Positions 34,702 through 46,446 of a stretch of 64,000 nucleotides of DNA are shown here, piece after piece. A model generated the notes under the pieces. The model ran no database searches, was not told the origin of the DNA, and saw nothing but the letters and a program-made list of their open reading frames with translations. Each line of letters opens with the position of its first letter. Position 1 is the stretch's first letter. A program made the translations under genes and the position numbers. The DNA is from Owenia fusiformis (taxonomy: Eukaryota; Annelida; Polychaeta; Sabellida; Oweniidae), in the NCBI GenBank assembly GCA_903813345.2, contig CAIIXF020000007.1, forward strand, positions 13,498,714 through 13,562,713, in the 5' to 3' direction.

Positions 34702-36474
34702 ATGTGAAATACATGGCAATTCCTTTTGGCTGATTGTGTCTACAGGAACACCCGGGAGGAACACAAAGTTGAAATCTTCAAATATGTGACAGAAATAATT
34801 TTTTAACGTGAAGATTAGGTATGAACAAATAAAGATGATTTTATTAAAATGTCGATGAGCGAATCTTCAAAAGTTTTTAAGTTTTACTGTTGGCACATTT
34901 GGGTGAGATGGGTTTTGTTACGCGGTTAACACGATACAAATGCTAGGTCAATCCAGAAGTTCTGATAAAAATGCTTTAACTTAAAAGTTTATCATCCCCT
35001 TTCCACAATATTTTCAGAGTAACTGGCTGGGTCATTTTTTCCCTCATAGGATATAAAAAATTAAGATGCTGGTAATGAATATTTCTGAAGTTATGGTTGC
35101 TATGGTAACCTCAATAACGCTATAGCGGGACAGGGTAAAAGTGAAGTTTAAAATTGGATTTCTTTTGAACAAATACTCGAAGTCTGTTTTAACAATAACT
35201 GCTGTAAATATCCTCTTCTCATAAGTGTGAAATCATTATAAATCCTGTTTGATACAGAAAACACGAACGCTGCCTGATACATAGACAAGTGATAAACACA
35301 CACATTGCTTTTAGTTCAACAACGTAAAGCAATTCAGAAAAAAGCGATCGAACAGAGCCAAAGATTCAATCATGTTTGCCTCAGACAACACATCATGTCA
35401 CAAATCTGGCATGATCTGCAATGTCATCAGCAACAAGTTAAATATATAGGTATTAGGACAGAAGGATATTAGGGCATTCTCCATACTTCCCAGGTAATGC
35501 CCCTTTGTTTGGATCCCTGTTTGGACTTTGGACTGGCCCTAAAGAAGGGGGATCCGAGTGTTTCATATTTAAGAACATTTGTTGAAATCAAGAATGCTGT
35601 TGACACCTCACTAGAACTGAAAAGGTGTGTACAAACAGTGGATGGATAGATACCAGGGTGTATTAATGTAGTGTATTAATGCCGAAGGACAATATTTTGT
35701 ATATCTTTGTTGAGTTTTACCTCAAATAGGATTGCATAGTTGGATTTAGTTTTTCAGCTTTTCAATATAAGTTATGATGTCAATATGAGCTCAAATCCTG
35801 GACCGAGTGCCCCTACCATGGGGTTTGAAAAGTGTGATTACACGCAGTATTTATTAAGATGATTCTGGTATCGATGCATTTGATTCACAATACGGTGCTG
35901 GATAGGAAAATGAACATAACTGATTATAGCAAATTCTAAACGTAACAAGGCAAAGTCGTTACGCCCAAAGTTAAATATTTTTCCTTGGTAGATAACGTCA
36001 ATATAAAAATGAAATAATGTGAGCCAAACAGGGGGGGGGGGGAGTCAGCAAAGGCCTTTGGTTGTATTACAGCCTTGATTGAACGACATTATAATACAAG
36101 TAAAAGAGATATAATCAACCTCCAAAATTAAGATAGTAATAAAATTATAGACGTGACCGTTCCCAAAGAATGATTTATGACTGTGATATGAAGCTATTGA
36201 TTATACTCCCGGGAAATGTTGATATCCTGTTTCTGTTGTGAAGTAAGATGAAGGCTGATGAAAAATCTGAACTCAGTGGACCATTACATCAACGTTTATG
36301 CGATGTCGTTTCCTTTTGGGACTTAATCTAATCTACAAATGCTAAATTGGTTTTCTCCACAAATAATCACAATTCAGAATGTCATTGTGTTCCAACGTTC
36401 AACTACTGTTTACGTCAATATAACATTTATAGAGAAATCTCAAGAGATAAACGTTGACCATTCGACAACGGCAC
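34702..36474. other. Intergenic stretch after gene B
   Basis: This contains the presumed 3' UTR of gene B (poly(A) signal at 34828), a 14-bp X-box-like site at 35096-35109 and a poly-G tract near 36030. No further gene is recognised. Confidence 0.4.
35096..35109. promoter_or_regulatory. X-box-like (RFX) motif
   Basis: GTTGCTATGGTAAC matches the RFX X-box consensus (RYYNYY, short spacer, RRNRAC). It lies about 400 bp downstream of gene B, so its target is unknown and it may be fortuitous. Confidence 0.25.
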
Positions 36475-37754
36475 AACAAAGGGGGGGGGGGGGTGTATAG
36501 AGGGTCTTGGAAATGCATATACAATATTTTTCAGCTCTCTTATACCATATACAATATTTTTTCACCATATACAATATTTTTCACAGCTCTTATACCATAT
36601 ACAATATTTTAGGTGAAATACAATATACGATAATTTTGAAACTGCCTTTGATTAAAGTTTGGATATTTATAAGGAAATAATATTATATTAGGAGAGAATT
36701 CATGTACTAAAGTAAATGTATTATTATAAGGCAACTAGACTCCACATACATACCACAATGATTTCATTTATTTCATTATGAATTAGACACCATTCGGGTA
36801 CATCAGCATCAGAAAACCTGTGACCACATTTTATTTTCAGGTAAACAAGTTGATTTAAAACACATTTATGATATAAGATTCATGACTTCTCTTTAGTGAT
36901 TTAGCAACCTACTTTGACCAAAAAACTAACCATGACATTGCTGCAATTTGCTAAAGCCATTAGCCCAATACCTGTAAAAGTACCATAAAGATATTCAAAA
37001 TTAGCACAAAACCTGCATCATTGGAATGGGTGGAACCCAGTGACCTACTTTCCCATGACTTATTTAAATGTCCTTCATAGTGAGCCAGGGAAAAAAATTC
37101 TTGAAACATAATTGATGCAAAGTTGAGAATGTTGAATAAAAGATTCATCATGTGTTCTATGAAAATAAAGTCTGCTGAGGAAAATATTTATCAGATAGAT
37201 AATGAAGATTCACAATGCACAATAATTTTGTAAAGCAGTTACCTGGAAAATATTAAGTATTTAAAACAGTTTCAGAAATAAAGGACTTCACAAACTTCCA
37301 TGTAGATAATTCATTTTTGATTGGACTCGAGTCTGGAAACTAGAGTTTGAAATAAAGGCAAGATGAGACTTGATTGTTTAAACATTTGAAACATGAGACA
37401 CTTCGGGGTTTCAGATAAGGCAGCCTCAAAGACAGTATAAGTTAAACAAAGGTGTGTCAAAATTAAGCAAATTTCCATGAAGGTCAAACCACATGTTTCA
37501 CAAATGATTTCAAGGCAAAGATGTATTGATGAGAATGGAAACTACTCTATGTAACTAGAAATAACTTTCTTTTAAAGGACCACGGACGGTATCGCAACAG
37601 ATTTCAGTCATATATTGGATTTTGGCTATTTTCTGAGGATTTGAACAGGTGCATATGTTAGGCCAATGCATTAACTCCAGGACAAGCAGTCATAGAGATT
37701 ATAAAATAATTTGGACTTTAAGACAGGGAAGGTGCAAACACCCCATCAACATGT

Positions 37755-38105
37755 TTTTCTGTAATGTTGTCCTGATTTCCAGCCCTTTCCACACCTGTTT
37801 TTCAATGTTTGTTGCATCGATCACTCTGTTGCGTTTTGAGACATGGTTAAGATCTTTAAATGAAAATATGATTCATGCAGGGGTTTTAAAGATATCAATT
37901 TTGGATGACCAAAATTAAGCTGAAAACAATGGATCACATGAGTTTTCCCAATGGGAAAATAACACGGGAAATACATGTACTGTTTTCCACTTTATCCCAA
38001 ATAAATCATATTTTAGAGGTTAACTGTGTCTCAAAGTGCAACATATTGGTGCATCAAACATTGAAAAAACATATGTGGAAAGGGCTGAAAATAAGGACAA
38101 CATTT
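37755..38105. repeat. Inner foldback repeat
   Basis: Arms at about 37755-37880 and about 37985-38105 pair with each other. CAGCCCTTTCCACA is in the left arm and its complement TGTGGAAAGGGCTG in the right. There is no coding content. Confidence 0.6.
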
Positions 38106-38159
38106 CAGACAAGGCATTAACATGACAAAATGTCACCACCTAGTTGCTCACAATATTAT

Positions 38160-39660
38160 GAGTTCAAACTTAAGTCAGATTTGAATTTCTGAGAACTTGT
38201 AAAGTCAAATTTGAACTTCTGAAATGATGTAGATGATTTTGAAAAAAAAATTTGGTCAATTTGAAGCAAGTTGAAAACAGACCTTTTTGACCTTGAGAAG
38301 GTCATTAAAGGTCAAATGTCAAATCTAAAGTCAGATTTGAATTTCTGAGAACATGTAGATGATTTTGAAAAAAAAGATTAGTCAATTTGAAGCAAGTTGA
38401 AAAAAGACCTTTTTGACCTTTTTTGACCTTGAGAAGGTCATTGAAGGTCAAATGTCAAATCTAAAGTCAAATCTAAAGTCATATTTGAATTTCTGAGAAC
38501 ATGTAGATGATTTTGAAAAAAAATTAGTCAATTTGAAGCAAGATGAAAAAATACCTTTTTGACCTTTTTTGACATTGAGAAGGTCATTGAAGGTCAAATG
38601 TCAAATCTAAAGTCAGATTTGAATTTCTGAGAACATGTAGATGATTTTGAAAAAAAAATTTAGTCAATTTGAAGCAAGTTGAAAAAAGACCTTTTTGACC
38701 TTTTTTGACATTGAGAAGGTCATTGAAGGTCAAATGTCAAATCTAAAGTCAGATTTGAATTTCTGAGAACATGTAGATGATTTTGAAAAAAAAATTTAGT
38801 CAATTTGAAGCAAGTTGAAAAAAGACCTTTTTGACCTTTTTTGACTTTGAGAAGGTCATTGAAGGTCAAATGTCAAATCTTAAGTCAAATCTAAAGTCAG
38901 ATTCGAATTTCTGAGAACACTTAAATTTTGAAAATTTTTTTTAGTCAATTTGGAGCAAGTTGAAAACAGACCTTTTTGACCTTGAGAAGGTCATTGAAGG
39001 TCAAATTTCCAATCTTAAGTCAAATCTTAAGTCAGATTTGAATTTCTGAGAACACATAGATGATTTTGAAAAAAAAATTTAGTCAATTTGAAGCAAGTTG
39101 AAAAAAGACCTTTTTGACCTTTTTTGACCTTGAGAAGGTCATTGAAGGTCAAATGTCAAATCTAAAGTCAGATTTGAATTTCTGAGAACATGTAGATGAT
39201 TTTGAAAAAAAAATCTAGTCAATTTGAAGCAAGTTGAAAAAAGACCTTTTTGACCTTTTTTGACTTTGAGAAGGTCATTGAAGGTCAAATGTCAAATCTT
39301 AAGTCAAATCTAAAGTCAGATTTGAATTTCTGAGAACACGTAGATGATTTTGAAAATTTTTTTTAGTCAATTTGAAGCAAGTTGAAAACAGACCTTTTTG
39401 ACCTTTTTTGACCTTGAGAAGGTCATTGAAGGTCAAATGTCAAATGTAAAGTCAGATTTGAAGGTCAAATGTCAAATCTAAAGTCAGATTTGAATTTCTG
39501 AGAACATGTAGATGATTTTGAAAAAAAATTTAGTCAATGTGAAGCAAGTTGAAAAAAGACCTTTTTTGACCTTGAGAAGGTCATTGAAGGTCAAATGTCA
39601 AATCTAAAGTCAGATTTGAACTTCTGAGAACATGTAGATGATTTAGAAAAAAATTGAAGT
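38160..39660 (+). repeat. Satellite of about 130-165-bp units
   Basis: About ten or eleven units each contain GAATTTCTGAGAACATGTAG, a GAAAAAAAA run, GAAGCAAGTTGAAAA, one or two TTTTTGACC blocks and GAAGGTCATTGAAGGTCAAA. Unit length varies by gain or loss of the GTCAAATCTAAA and TTTTTGACC sub-blocks. Confidence 0.85.
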
Positions 39661-39710
39661 CAGTCTAAACAGTATTTGTTAAGTTATAGGAAGTTGTAAG
39701 AAATTGTTAC

Positions 39711-39857
39711 AGACGCCGGACGCCAAACGCCGGACGCCAAACGCCGGACGCCAACCACCGGACGCCAACCACCGGACGCCAACCACCAACCGCTGGACGC
39801 CAACCACCGGACGCCAACCACCAACCGCTGGACGCCAACCACCAACCGCCGTCGCAA
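39711..39857 (+). repeat. GC-rich minisatellite
   Basis: Short repeats of CCGGACGCCAACCA type, with variants CCGGACGCCAAACG and CAACCGCTGGACGCC, run next to the AT-rich satellite. The local base composition is far from that of the surroundings. A GTCACCAC...GTGGTGAC hairpin follows at about 39881-39902. Confidence 0.8.
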
Positions 39858-40231
39858 AAAAACGGAGACCATAACAATATGTCACCACTTTTGGTGGTGA
39901 CATAAAAAACCTTCCCTGTCTCAAAGTTCAAATTATTTTATTACTTCTATGAGTGCTTGATCTGGAGTTAATGCATTGGCCTAACATATGCACCTGTTCA
40001 AATCCCCAATAAATAGCCGAAATCCAACACATGACGGTTTGAAGACCAAATAAACACCTTTTGCTATATTATGCTATATTAGCATTGTGATGCTTGTATT
40101 AAAACATGCGCTGTATGAACACTTTATACTCAAATATTTTCATGATTTATCCCACATACCCCGAAACACGAGTAGCCATAGTGACCATATTTTTCATCAA
40201 AGTTAAGATGGTCAATGACATTTGGCAGTCT

Positions 40232-40614
40232 CACGCCCGGTGATCTGATGAAATGAACGGAGGGGGAGTAGCTGATTTTCGGTAAATTCAACAAATGTTG
40301 AAGATTTATTTTTTAAAGCAAAAGTTTACAATTGAATGGCTACATGAATAGGTGCAGTGCAAAAAAATGCCATTGGCATTTGCATGTTGGCGACGCTGCA
40401 CTTTTTTAATAGATCTTTTATTTTAGAACTCCACAGTTAAAAAAAAATCCAAAAAGACCTAACATATTCCCCCATCCACTGCGTCTATTCATTTAGCCAT
40501 TCAATTGTAAACTTTCTCTTGAAAAAATAAATCTTCAAGATTTGTTGAATTTTCTACCGAAAATCAGCTAGATCTACTCCCCCCTCCGTTCATTTCTTCT
40601 GATCACCAGGCGTG
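40232..40614. mobile_element. 383-bp inverted-repeat MITE with CAC...GTG ends
   Basis: The ends CACGCCCGGTGATC and GATCACCAGGCGTG continue into arms of about 110-120 bp (AATGAACGGAGGGGG, CAATTGAATGGCT and their complements). The flanks AGTCT and ATTCT agree at four of five bases, a possible decayed 5-bp duplication. Confidence 0.6.
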
Positions 40615-40994
40615 ATTCTTATTTGAGACTGTATTTAACACCTCCTGTGAAAATTTGAATGAAAAGGGCACAAAACTCTTAGTTTGAGAGGGCTTTTCTC
40701 TAAACTAACAGTATCGATTGACCTGGAATTTGAAAACAATTATAGAGACTACTTTTCCATGTTTTTCCAACATGGTTACAGTAAGAGAGTTGGCACAATG
40801 GGGGAACTTTTTCTTCATAATTAGCCTTCTTTAATTCTAGATACCATATACCATATTTTCTAAAATACCATATACCATATTTTTTACACCTCTTATACCA
40901 TATACGATAAATTTTGCCCCCTCTTATACAATATACAATAAATTTTCAGCCTCTTATACGATATACAATATCTCTATACACCCCCCCCAACAAA

Positions 40995-42800
40995 CAGTAG
41001 AGCAAATTGACGCTGAGAGACGCTGAGGTTTCATGCAATATTTCATACACGTGATATAGGTAAGTGACGTCATAAATTTTGAAATGCGTTGTTTCCTTAT
41101 ACGAGATCCATTAATTAATTTGTCACATCTTCTTATTCCAGTTCAAGAAACTATAAGCACTGCATGTTAGGTACATCAAGATGCGAGGTTGGACTCCAAT
41201 TTTAAAGAAAAGATGTTAACTCAACAGATAAATTATAGAACAATTTTAACAAAGAGAAAAATATTTAACATCATACAAAACAATACTTTTACCTAGGATT
41301 ATTAATCTATTAATGGAGTTGCCTACATGAAATTCATGTTTATTAACAAAAGGTCACATAAACATCGCTTTGTGAAACGGATGTCTTTCTACTATAGTTC
41401 CTCGTTTTTGCATGGCAGGGCTGTTTTCAGTATCAGAATAGGGATGTCTATCTAATTTAATTTTACTGCTGAATATTCACAAGCAATTTCATATTGAAAA
41501 ATTGCCAAAAACAATAAAGCGCCGACTGACAGCGGATCGTAATGTTAAAAATCATTTCATAACGGGATGAAATATTAGGAACCTAACCTTTTCGACGCAG
41601 CTAAGTAATTTGCTAAACGCGCATTTGATTGACGGGAAAGTAAGTAGGATTTCAATAACATTAGAAAATCTTTGTTATTGCACAATTCATTACTTGCGGA
41701 ATATTTTTTCTCCATATATCATTGTGTAAATATGCAAGCAATGCTACACTAAATTACCAAGCAACATTTTAGCCTATTGCGATGTAGATTTTTGGAACGA
41801 ATTGACTGGTAGGCCAGCATTGTGTGTACTTCTGATTTATATGTTGGTCGTACTATACAACAATCTTTTCATTATTCATTTTCATTACAATCTAAAATTT
41901 CCGTTTTCGAAAACCGAATCACATTAATTTTTGCCTCTTGATTCTAATTGATCCATTATATGGGTCGAGCTATCGGTATGGCTCTAAGAGCATAAACAAA
42001 CGAGGCGGATATTGAAACTCTTGAACAGTCACCCACGATTGGTAGTCTACCTAAAAATGAAGGTTTAATGGAGGTAGTAATTTGTAAATTGGAACGTCTA
42101 GGATTAGATAAGAACCCCATACAGATTACCCGAGATAACATGGAGCTCATAAGCCTTTAAAGCCTATCAAGGTATTCCGTTTACAAGCTATAAACAACGA
42201 TAGATATCTAAACAGAAATCTTGCCTATTAGTAAAGATAAGATGCGATAGAGCTTGAAGTAGAGGATACACTGTAACATGAATGCCTTTCATTTCTGAAA
42301 TAATTAATTAAAGGAAATTCAAAATGAAAATATTAATCCAGTCGATTAGTTGATGGTTTGTGGATGATGATAGATTTTCTGTTTTGGGGGTTATTGATAA
42401 TTTTGACATATTGTTAGTGTGTTAGTAGATCACGGTTAATGAGAACGGTGTCGAAGATACGGACCACTTACACAGACTAAGAGCAAGCCAAACAAGATAT
42501 GAACCTCTTAGCCTGGAAAACACGAGAACGGAAGCAAAACATGGCTCAATGACTACAAAACTGTACGGCCGATGTTTCAGAGGATTTGATAAGAACCAGA
42601 AACTTACCGATTAATGGAGCATATTATATTTAAGAAATTACGAATAAGGAAATTATGGTTATTCTTTTTAAAATGATGAAATGTGTCTGAAAGGTATGTA
42701 GCTAACCCATTTCCAGACCAGGATCTATGATATTATTAATGTATGTTGTCTATATTACATAAAATCATAAGTTTTGACATGTCTTTTCAAGATCTACAAT
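40995..42800. other. Intergenic stretch without recognisable gene
   Basis: The sequence is AT-rich. No exon-like open frame with splice signals, RNA gene or repeat was recognised. Confidence 0.45.
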
Positions 42801-42805
42801 AAATA

Positions 42806-43944
42806 TTTTTTTTATCAAGATATTTTATTGCCATTAATCATTACAAGTACATATTATACATGAGGGACCCAATCGCCAGTGGCATTATAGGTGTCCCTCA
42901 ATGTAGTTATTATAATTTGTAAACATGGCTTATAGCCTTATACACAGTTCAATATTAGAAGAACAATAAAAAAGAAAGCATCTGCATTTTAATTACCCAA
43001 ATGCGAGTAGGTAGTTACCAGTTTCACCACCAGGTGGCTGATTCGGGTCAATTAACATGGCAGGTATATAAGAAAGTTCCCTTAAACTTGAATATTATCA
43101 ATTTAAGTGGCTCAATTTTCATATAACCCTTATGTGTCTGATACTTATACTAATGAAAATATATCCAGTAAAGCAAAATATTATCTGTCCACTCAAAGAA
43201 AAGATATTTCATTTTTTGTGATTTTATAGCATGGGGTCTATGGGGAATCTCCCCGAGCTAGAAGTCACATTTTCCAAGAAAATTAATTTTTCAAAGTTGA
43301 TAAACACTTTGTAAAACCACATTTCTAGATGTAATTTTACATGTAGATTTCAAATATGATATTACTTTGACTGAATTTTGAATTTTTAATGACGTAAATC
43401 AAGATTATTTCTACTCGCATCTGGGTTATTGGAGTGTGGGGGGGGGGCTGCTGCCTCTGCCTATAGGGTCCTGGAAACAAAGAAATAGTAGTTGGAGTAG
43501 GGAAAAGAGGTTCGCACCATAGTCTCCCATGACTAAAACATGGGACTGATCTGTGCCTTCTATGTGGCACAAAGAAGACTTCATGGTACTACAGTATAAT
43601 GTAAGAGAAGGAAACAAGGGGAGAAGAGCAGTAGAGATAGGAGTGGTAAGACTGAGAACAATAGTAGACAAGCTTCCAAGTACATGTATCTATGCATGCT
43701 CAATAAGAAATAAACTCACCACTGATAAAAGATTGTCAATTTGTTCCTGAGTAAGTGAAGGGTGAGCAAATAAGTAAAGGTTTATTTGATCCATCTGGGT
43801 CCTGAACTGAGATTGGTTTCCAGTGATTAGTTTAATATCTCTATTCAATTTAAGGATTTGTACGGTTTTCAATGGGCATTTAAAAAGATGAGGGAAAGTC
43901 TCAGGGGCTCCACATTCGCAGTTTGGAGAGTCAACACGACTCAA
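42806..43944 (-). pseudogene. LINE remnant: ORF2 C-terminus plus 3' tail
   Basis: On the minus strand, 43690-43944 encodes a fragment with SPNCECGAPETFPHLFKCPL, the cysteine/histidine knuckle typical of the C-terminus of many LINE ORF2 proteins, and ends in a stop. Downstream, near 42840-42900, a GAGGGACC...GTGTCCCTC hairpin is followed by AATAAA and an A-rich end near 42806, as in CR1/L2 3' ends. Other repeats and a poly-G tract (about 43437) lie in between, so the element is a 5'-truncated relic, possibly composite. It is a different family from the LINE near 21.6-25.6 kb. Confidence 0.55.
43225..43410 (-). repeat. Dispersed repeat, copy 2
   Basis: This is the inverted counterpart of about 33655-33855, with GGGGAATCTCCCC next to CTAGAAGTCACATTTTC and ACTTTGACTGAATTTTGAA. 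It sits inside the presumed LINE remnant region. Confidence 0.6.
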
Positions 43945-45461
43945 CAGTTGTCCAGTTGTGTGGGCCTTTAAGTTGTAATTTGAGAATGAGATCTGATCTG
44001 GCGCGATTTAGAATAATTTCTTGTTTCCTTGAGATAAATTATAAAATAAAGATAAATTATGAACTACAACTTTGAAATTAACAAAAGGTACGAGGATCTT
44101 AACTTATCTCCACCATAACATATATATACAAAAGAAGTCTACAATACTCAATATTTCGCACGATTTTCAAGCCTTTTGTTGATCCCAGAGAATGACGGAA
44201 TACAGAATACAGAACTAGATCTGCAAATCTAATAATGATAATACTAAGTAGGTCAACAGGCTGACAACAGCGACACGGACCAATTAAAATGGAGACATTA
44301 AACCAAGTGGACAAAAATTCATACCAGTACCCAGGGGCAGATCTGGGAGCTAACAAGGGGGGGGGGGATTTCAGGTATGAGAAAAAATTATGGGCCCCAA
44401 AAACCAAAAAGTATGCCCACATTTTGAGGCCCATTTTCTAAAATTTGGCCTAAAATTCAAAATAAGGCCCAGTACATGTAATGACCAAAAAGGCCAACTT
44501 TTTGGGGACTTAAGGCCTTTTAGGGCCCAAAATGTTTTTTTGGGCCCAATTTCCACATCCGAATAATTGGTAATACTACAATTTAAATGTTGCTGTTTTA
44601 GCATTTATGCTCATCAGGCGATCGAGAATTCATTTATCGTAGCCCAGAATATTCAAACATGAATGAAGCACAGCTGCTTTTCATGTTGCAGACTAATTTG
44701 GATAAATTATTGTTAAAAAAGCCATTTATTATGTTTGGAGAACCACTTTCCAAACTAGTAATGTACTATAAACGGATGTTCAAAGTGTTCACAAACATCA
44801 TCCGTGCGATATCAGCCGAGTCCGGTTTACATTAATTAATTAGAGGGGGAATCTGAGCCAGTCAACAATTTGTCAATTTTAGGGATTTTTGTCTCATATA
44901 ACATTTCCATTGTATCGATATTTTCCGAATATTCAAAAGGTTCATGCTTCATTTAAAGAAATACATAGATATTTCAAGATATCCATGTCGCTCATATTTC
45001 TATAAATGTGGGCATAGAGGTTTATCCATTTATGTATTTGAAGAACTTACACATTTCTATATATTACGCAAGTGATATACACCATGATTTGATATTAATG
45101 GACTTAAGTACCTGGATGATTACCTAATGATGATTACCTAATGATGATTACCTAATGATGTGACTTAAGTACCTGGATGGTATCTGGATGATTTAAGACA
45201 CGCATCTTTAATTAGTTGGTTTATTGGAAATGTTCTTTATCATTTGAAAGTAGCTAAAACAAATTGCATTCCTTTTTTATTTACAAACACGTCTTTAACT
45301 CATGTATGTTGCATCTGTATTTCAGAAATGATCGGAGTATTCTAATTAACAACTGATGATTGAAGAATCTCATAGAGCCGAGAGAGCACCACTGCAGTTG
45401 TATAAACCAACAGTTACCAGTTACACCTGCGTAAATAAACACAAACTTCTAACATCCAACT
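43945..45461. other. Stretch without recognised gene
   Basis: It contains a poly-G tract near 44357 followed by a GGCCC-rich segment. A small tandem repeat of GATGATTACCTAAT occurs at about 45115-45160. A possible splice acceptor (TTTCAG) ends at 45325, upstream of the small ORF at 45462. Nothing else is supported. Confidence 0.4.
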
Positions 45462-45806
45462 ATGCCTATGTGCCGTCGATTCCTAAAGGTGCTTAAGGAT
45501 AATGCTGATGGAGAAACTACTGACCTTACCACGATGGGCAGCACATCAGAATATCATATACAATTCAATGATTCATCTGGTGATGGAATATTTGGTATAA
45601 ACCGTACGCTAGCGACATCTTTAAATCCTAACAAAACATTTGGAATCGAATCGGAAAAAACAAAATCGTGGATCGTTTCTGAGTTTAATTTGGTGAAAGT
45701 CATCGTTCTTGTTGTGGTTGTTATAGTGCTCCTCCTATCTACATGCAAAATTGTATTTAGAACGTTCTCTTCTTATTCAGGTTCAAAAGATGAAGACAGA
45801 GATTAG
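45462..45806 (+). CDS. Hypothetical 114-aa single-pass membrane protein
   Basis: The ORF starts MPMCRRFLKVLKDN and ends in GSKDEDRD. A strongly hydrophobic stretch near residues 78-97 (VKVIVLVVVVIVLLLSTC) would be one membrane segment. It is preceded by an acidic/serine-rich region with possible N-glycosylation sites (NDS, NRT, NKT) and followed by a short charged tail. There is no recognised family and no clear promoter. A MITE begins 122 bp after the stop. It could be the last exon of a larger gene or a chance ORF. Confidence 0.35.
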   Translation: MPMCRRFLKVLKDNADGETTDLTTMGSTSEYHIQFNDSSGDGIFGINRTLATSLNPNKTFGIESEKTKSWIVSEFNLVKVIVLVVVVIVLLLSTCKIVFRTFSSYSGSKDEDRD

Positions 45807-45928
45807 TTGACCTGAAATTGTATTGACATATTGATTTTTTAATTTTCTCCGAGCACTTCAATAACAAGGCAAGATGACACGATCCCGGATTTCAGGAAAT
45901 GAATACGTTTCGAGTAACTTTTCATCTT

Positions 45929-46441
45929 CACACCGGAATAGCCTGACAACGGTAAAGTCAGATACCGTTGTCACAAATGGCGGACATAACCGTCGCTTCA
46001 ATTTCATGAACTGTATGTTTAATAGAGCACCTAGACTAAATTCCTTAGGAACAACAATCAATCAAAGTGTCTTAATACTCATTGTGCAGTTAATAATGTT
46101 CTACCATCGAAATAAAGTTTAATTTTACCGACCAAAATGAGATACGGGACAACGGACACTGTAATTACCATATACCGTTGTCTTTCTAAATTACTCAAAT
46201 CCAGATTCCGTTGTCATAGACGATATCGAAGACGCTATATTGTAGCGATTCACGACCCAATTTGATCGAAAATGGGATTTCATATTATACATTATCACAA
46301 GAGCTTAATGCATGCACAGAATTAGCGACGATAAAATCCCATGAAATGAAGACCAAGTGATTAGACAGTTGAAGCGACGGTTATGTCCGCCATTTATGAC
46401 AACGGTATCTGACTTTACCGTAGTCAGGCTCTTCCGGTGTG
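45929..46441. mobile_element. 513-bp MITE, intact copy, CACACCGG ends
   Basis: Inverted ends of about 70 bp (CACACCGGAATAGCCTGACA on the left, complement on the right with a few changes) are flanked by a 5-bp direct repeat ATCTT (45924-45928 and 46442-46446). It is the reverse complement of the copy at 61203-63295 without its insert. A 5-bp duplication and CAC...GTG ends would fit Transib, but no protein supports that. Confidence 0.85.
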
Positions 46442-46446
46442 ATCTT

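Larger units (their letters stand above)
37602..40050. repeat. Long inverted repeat enclosing satellites
   Basis: Arms of about 130 bp at 37602-37735 and about 39905-40045 are complementary at roughly four bases in five. The shared core CAGGTGCATATGTTAGGCCA is present in both. The arms enclose a smaller inverted repeat and two satellites, which suggests a foldback element. Confidence 0.65.
36481..40988. mobile_element. 4.5-kb composite element with poly-G ends
   Basis: The left end reads GGGGG...TGTATAGAG (13 G) and the right end CTCTATACA...CCCCC (8 C), flanked by a 6-bp direct repeat AACAAA (36475-36480 and 40989-40994). Both subterminal zones carry related CTCTTATACCATATACAATA-type repeats in the same orientation. 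The interior is a nest of inverted repeats and satellites, listed separately. No transposase or other convincing gene was found, so the superfamily is not assigned. Confidence 0.5.

Noticed and set aside
39679-39931. Three overlapping minus-strand ORFs rich in Gly-Gly-Trp-Arg-Pro
   Set aside because: All three frames are open because of the GC-rich minisatellite; no single frame is favoured.
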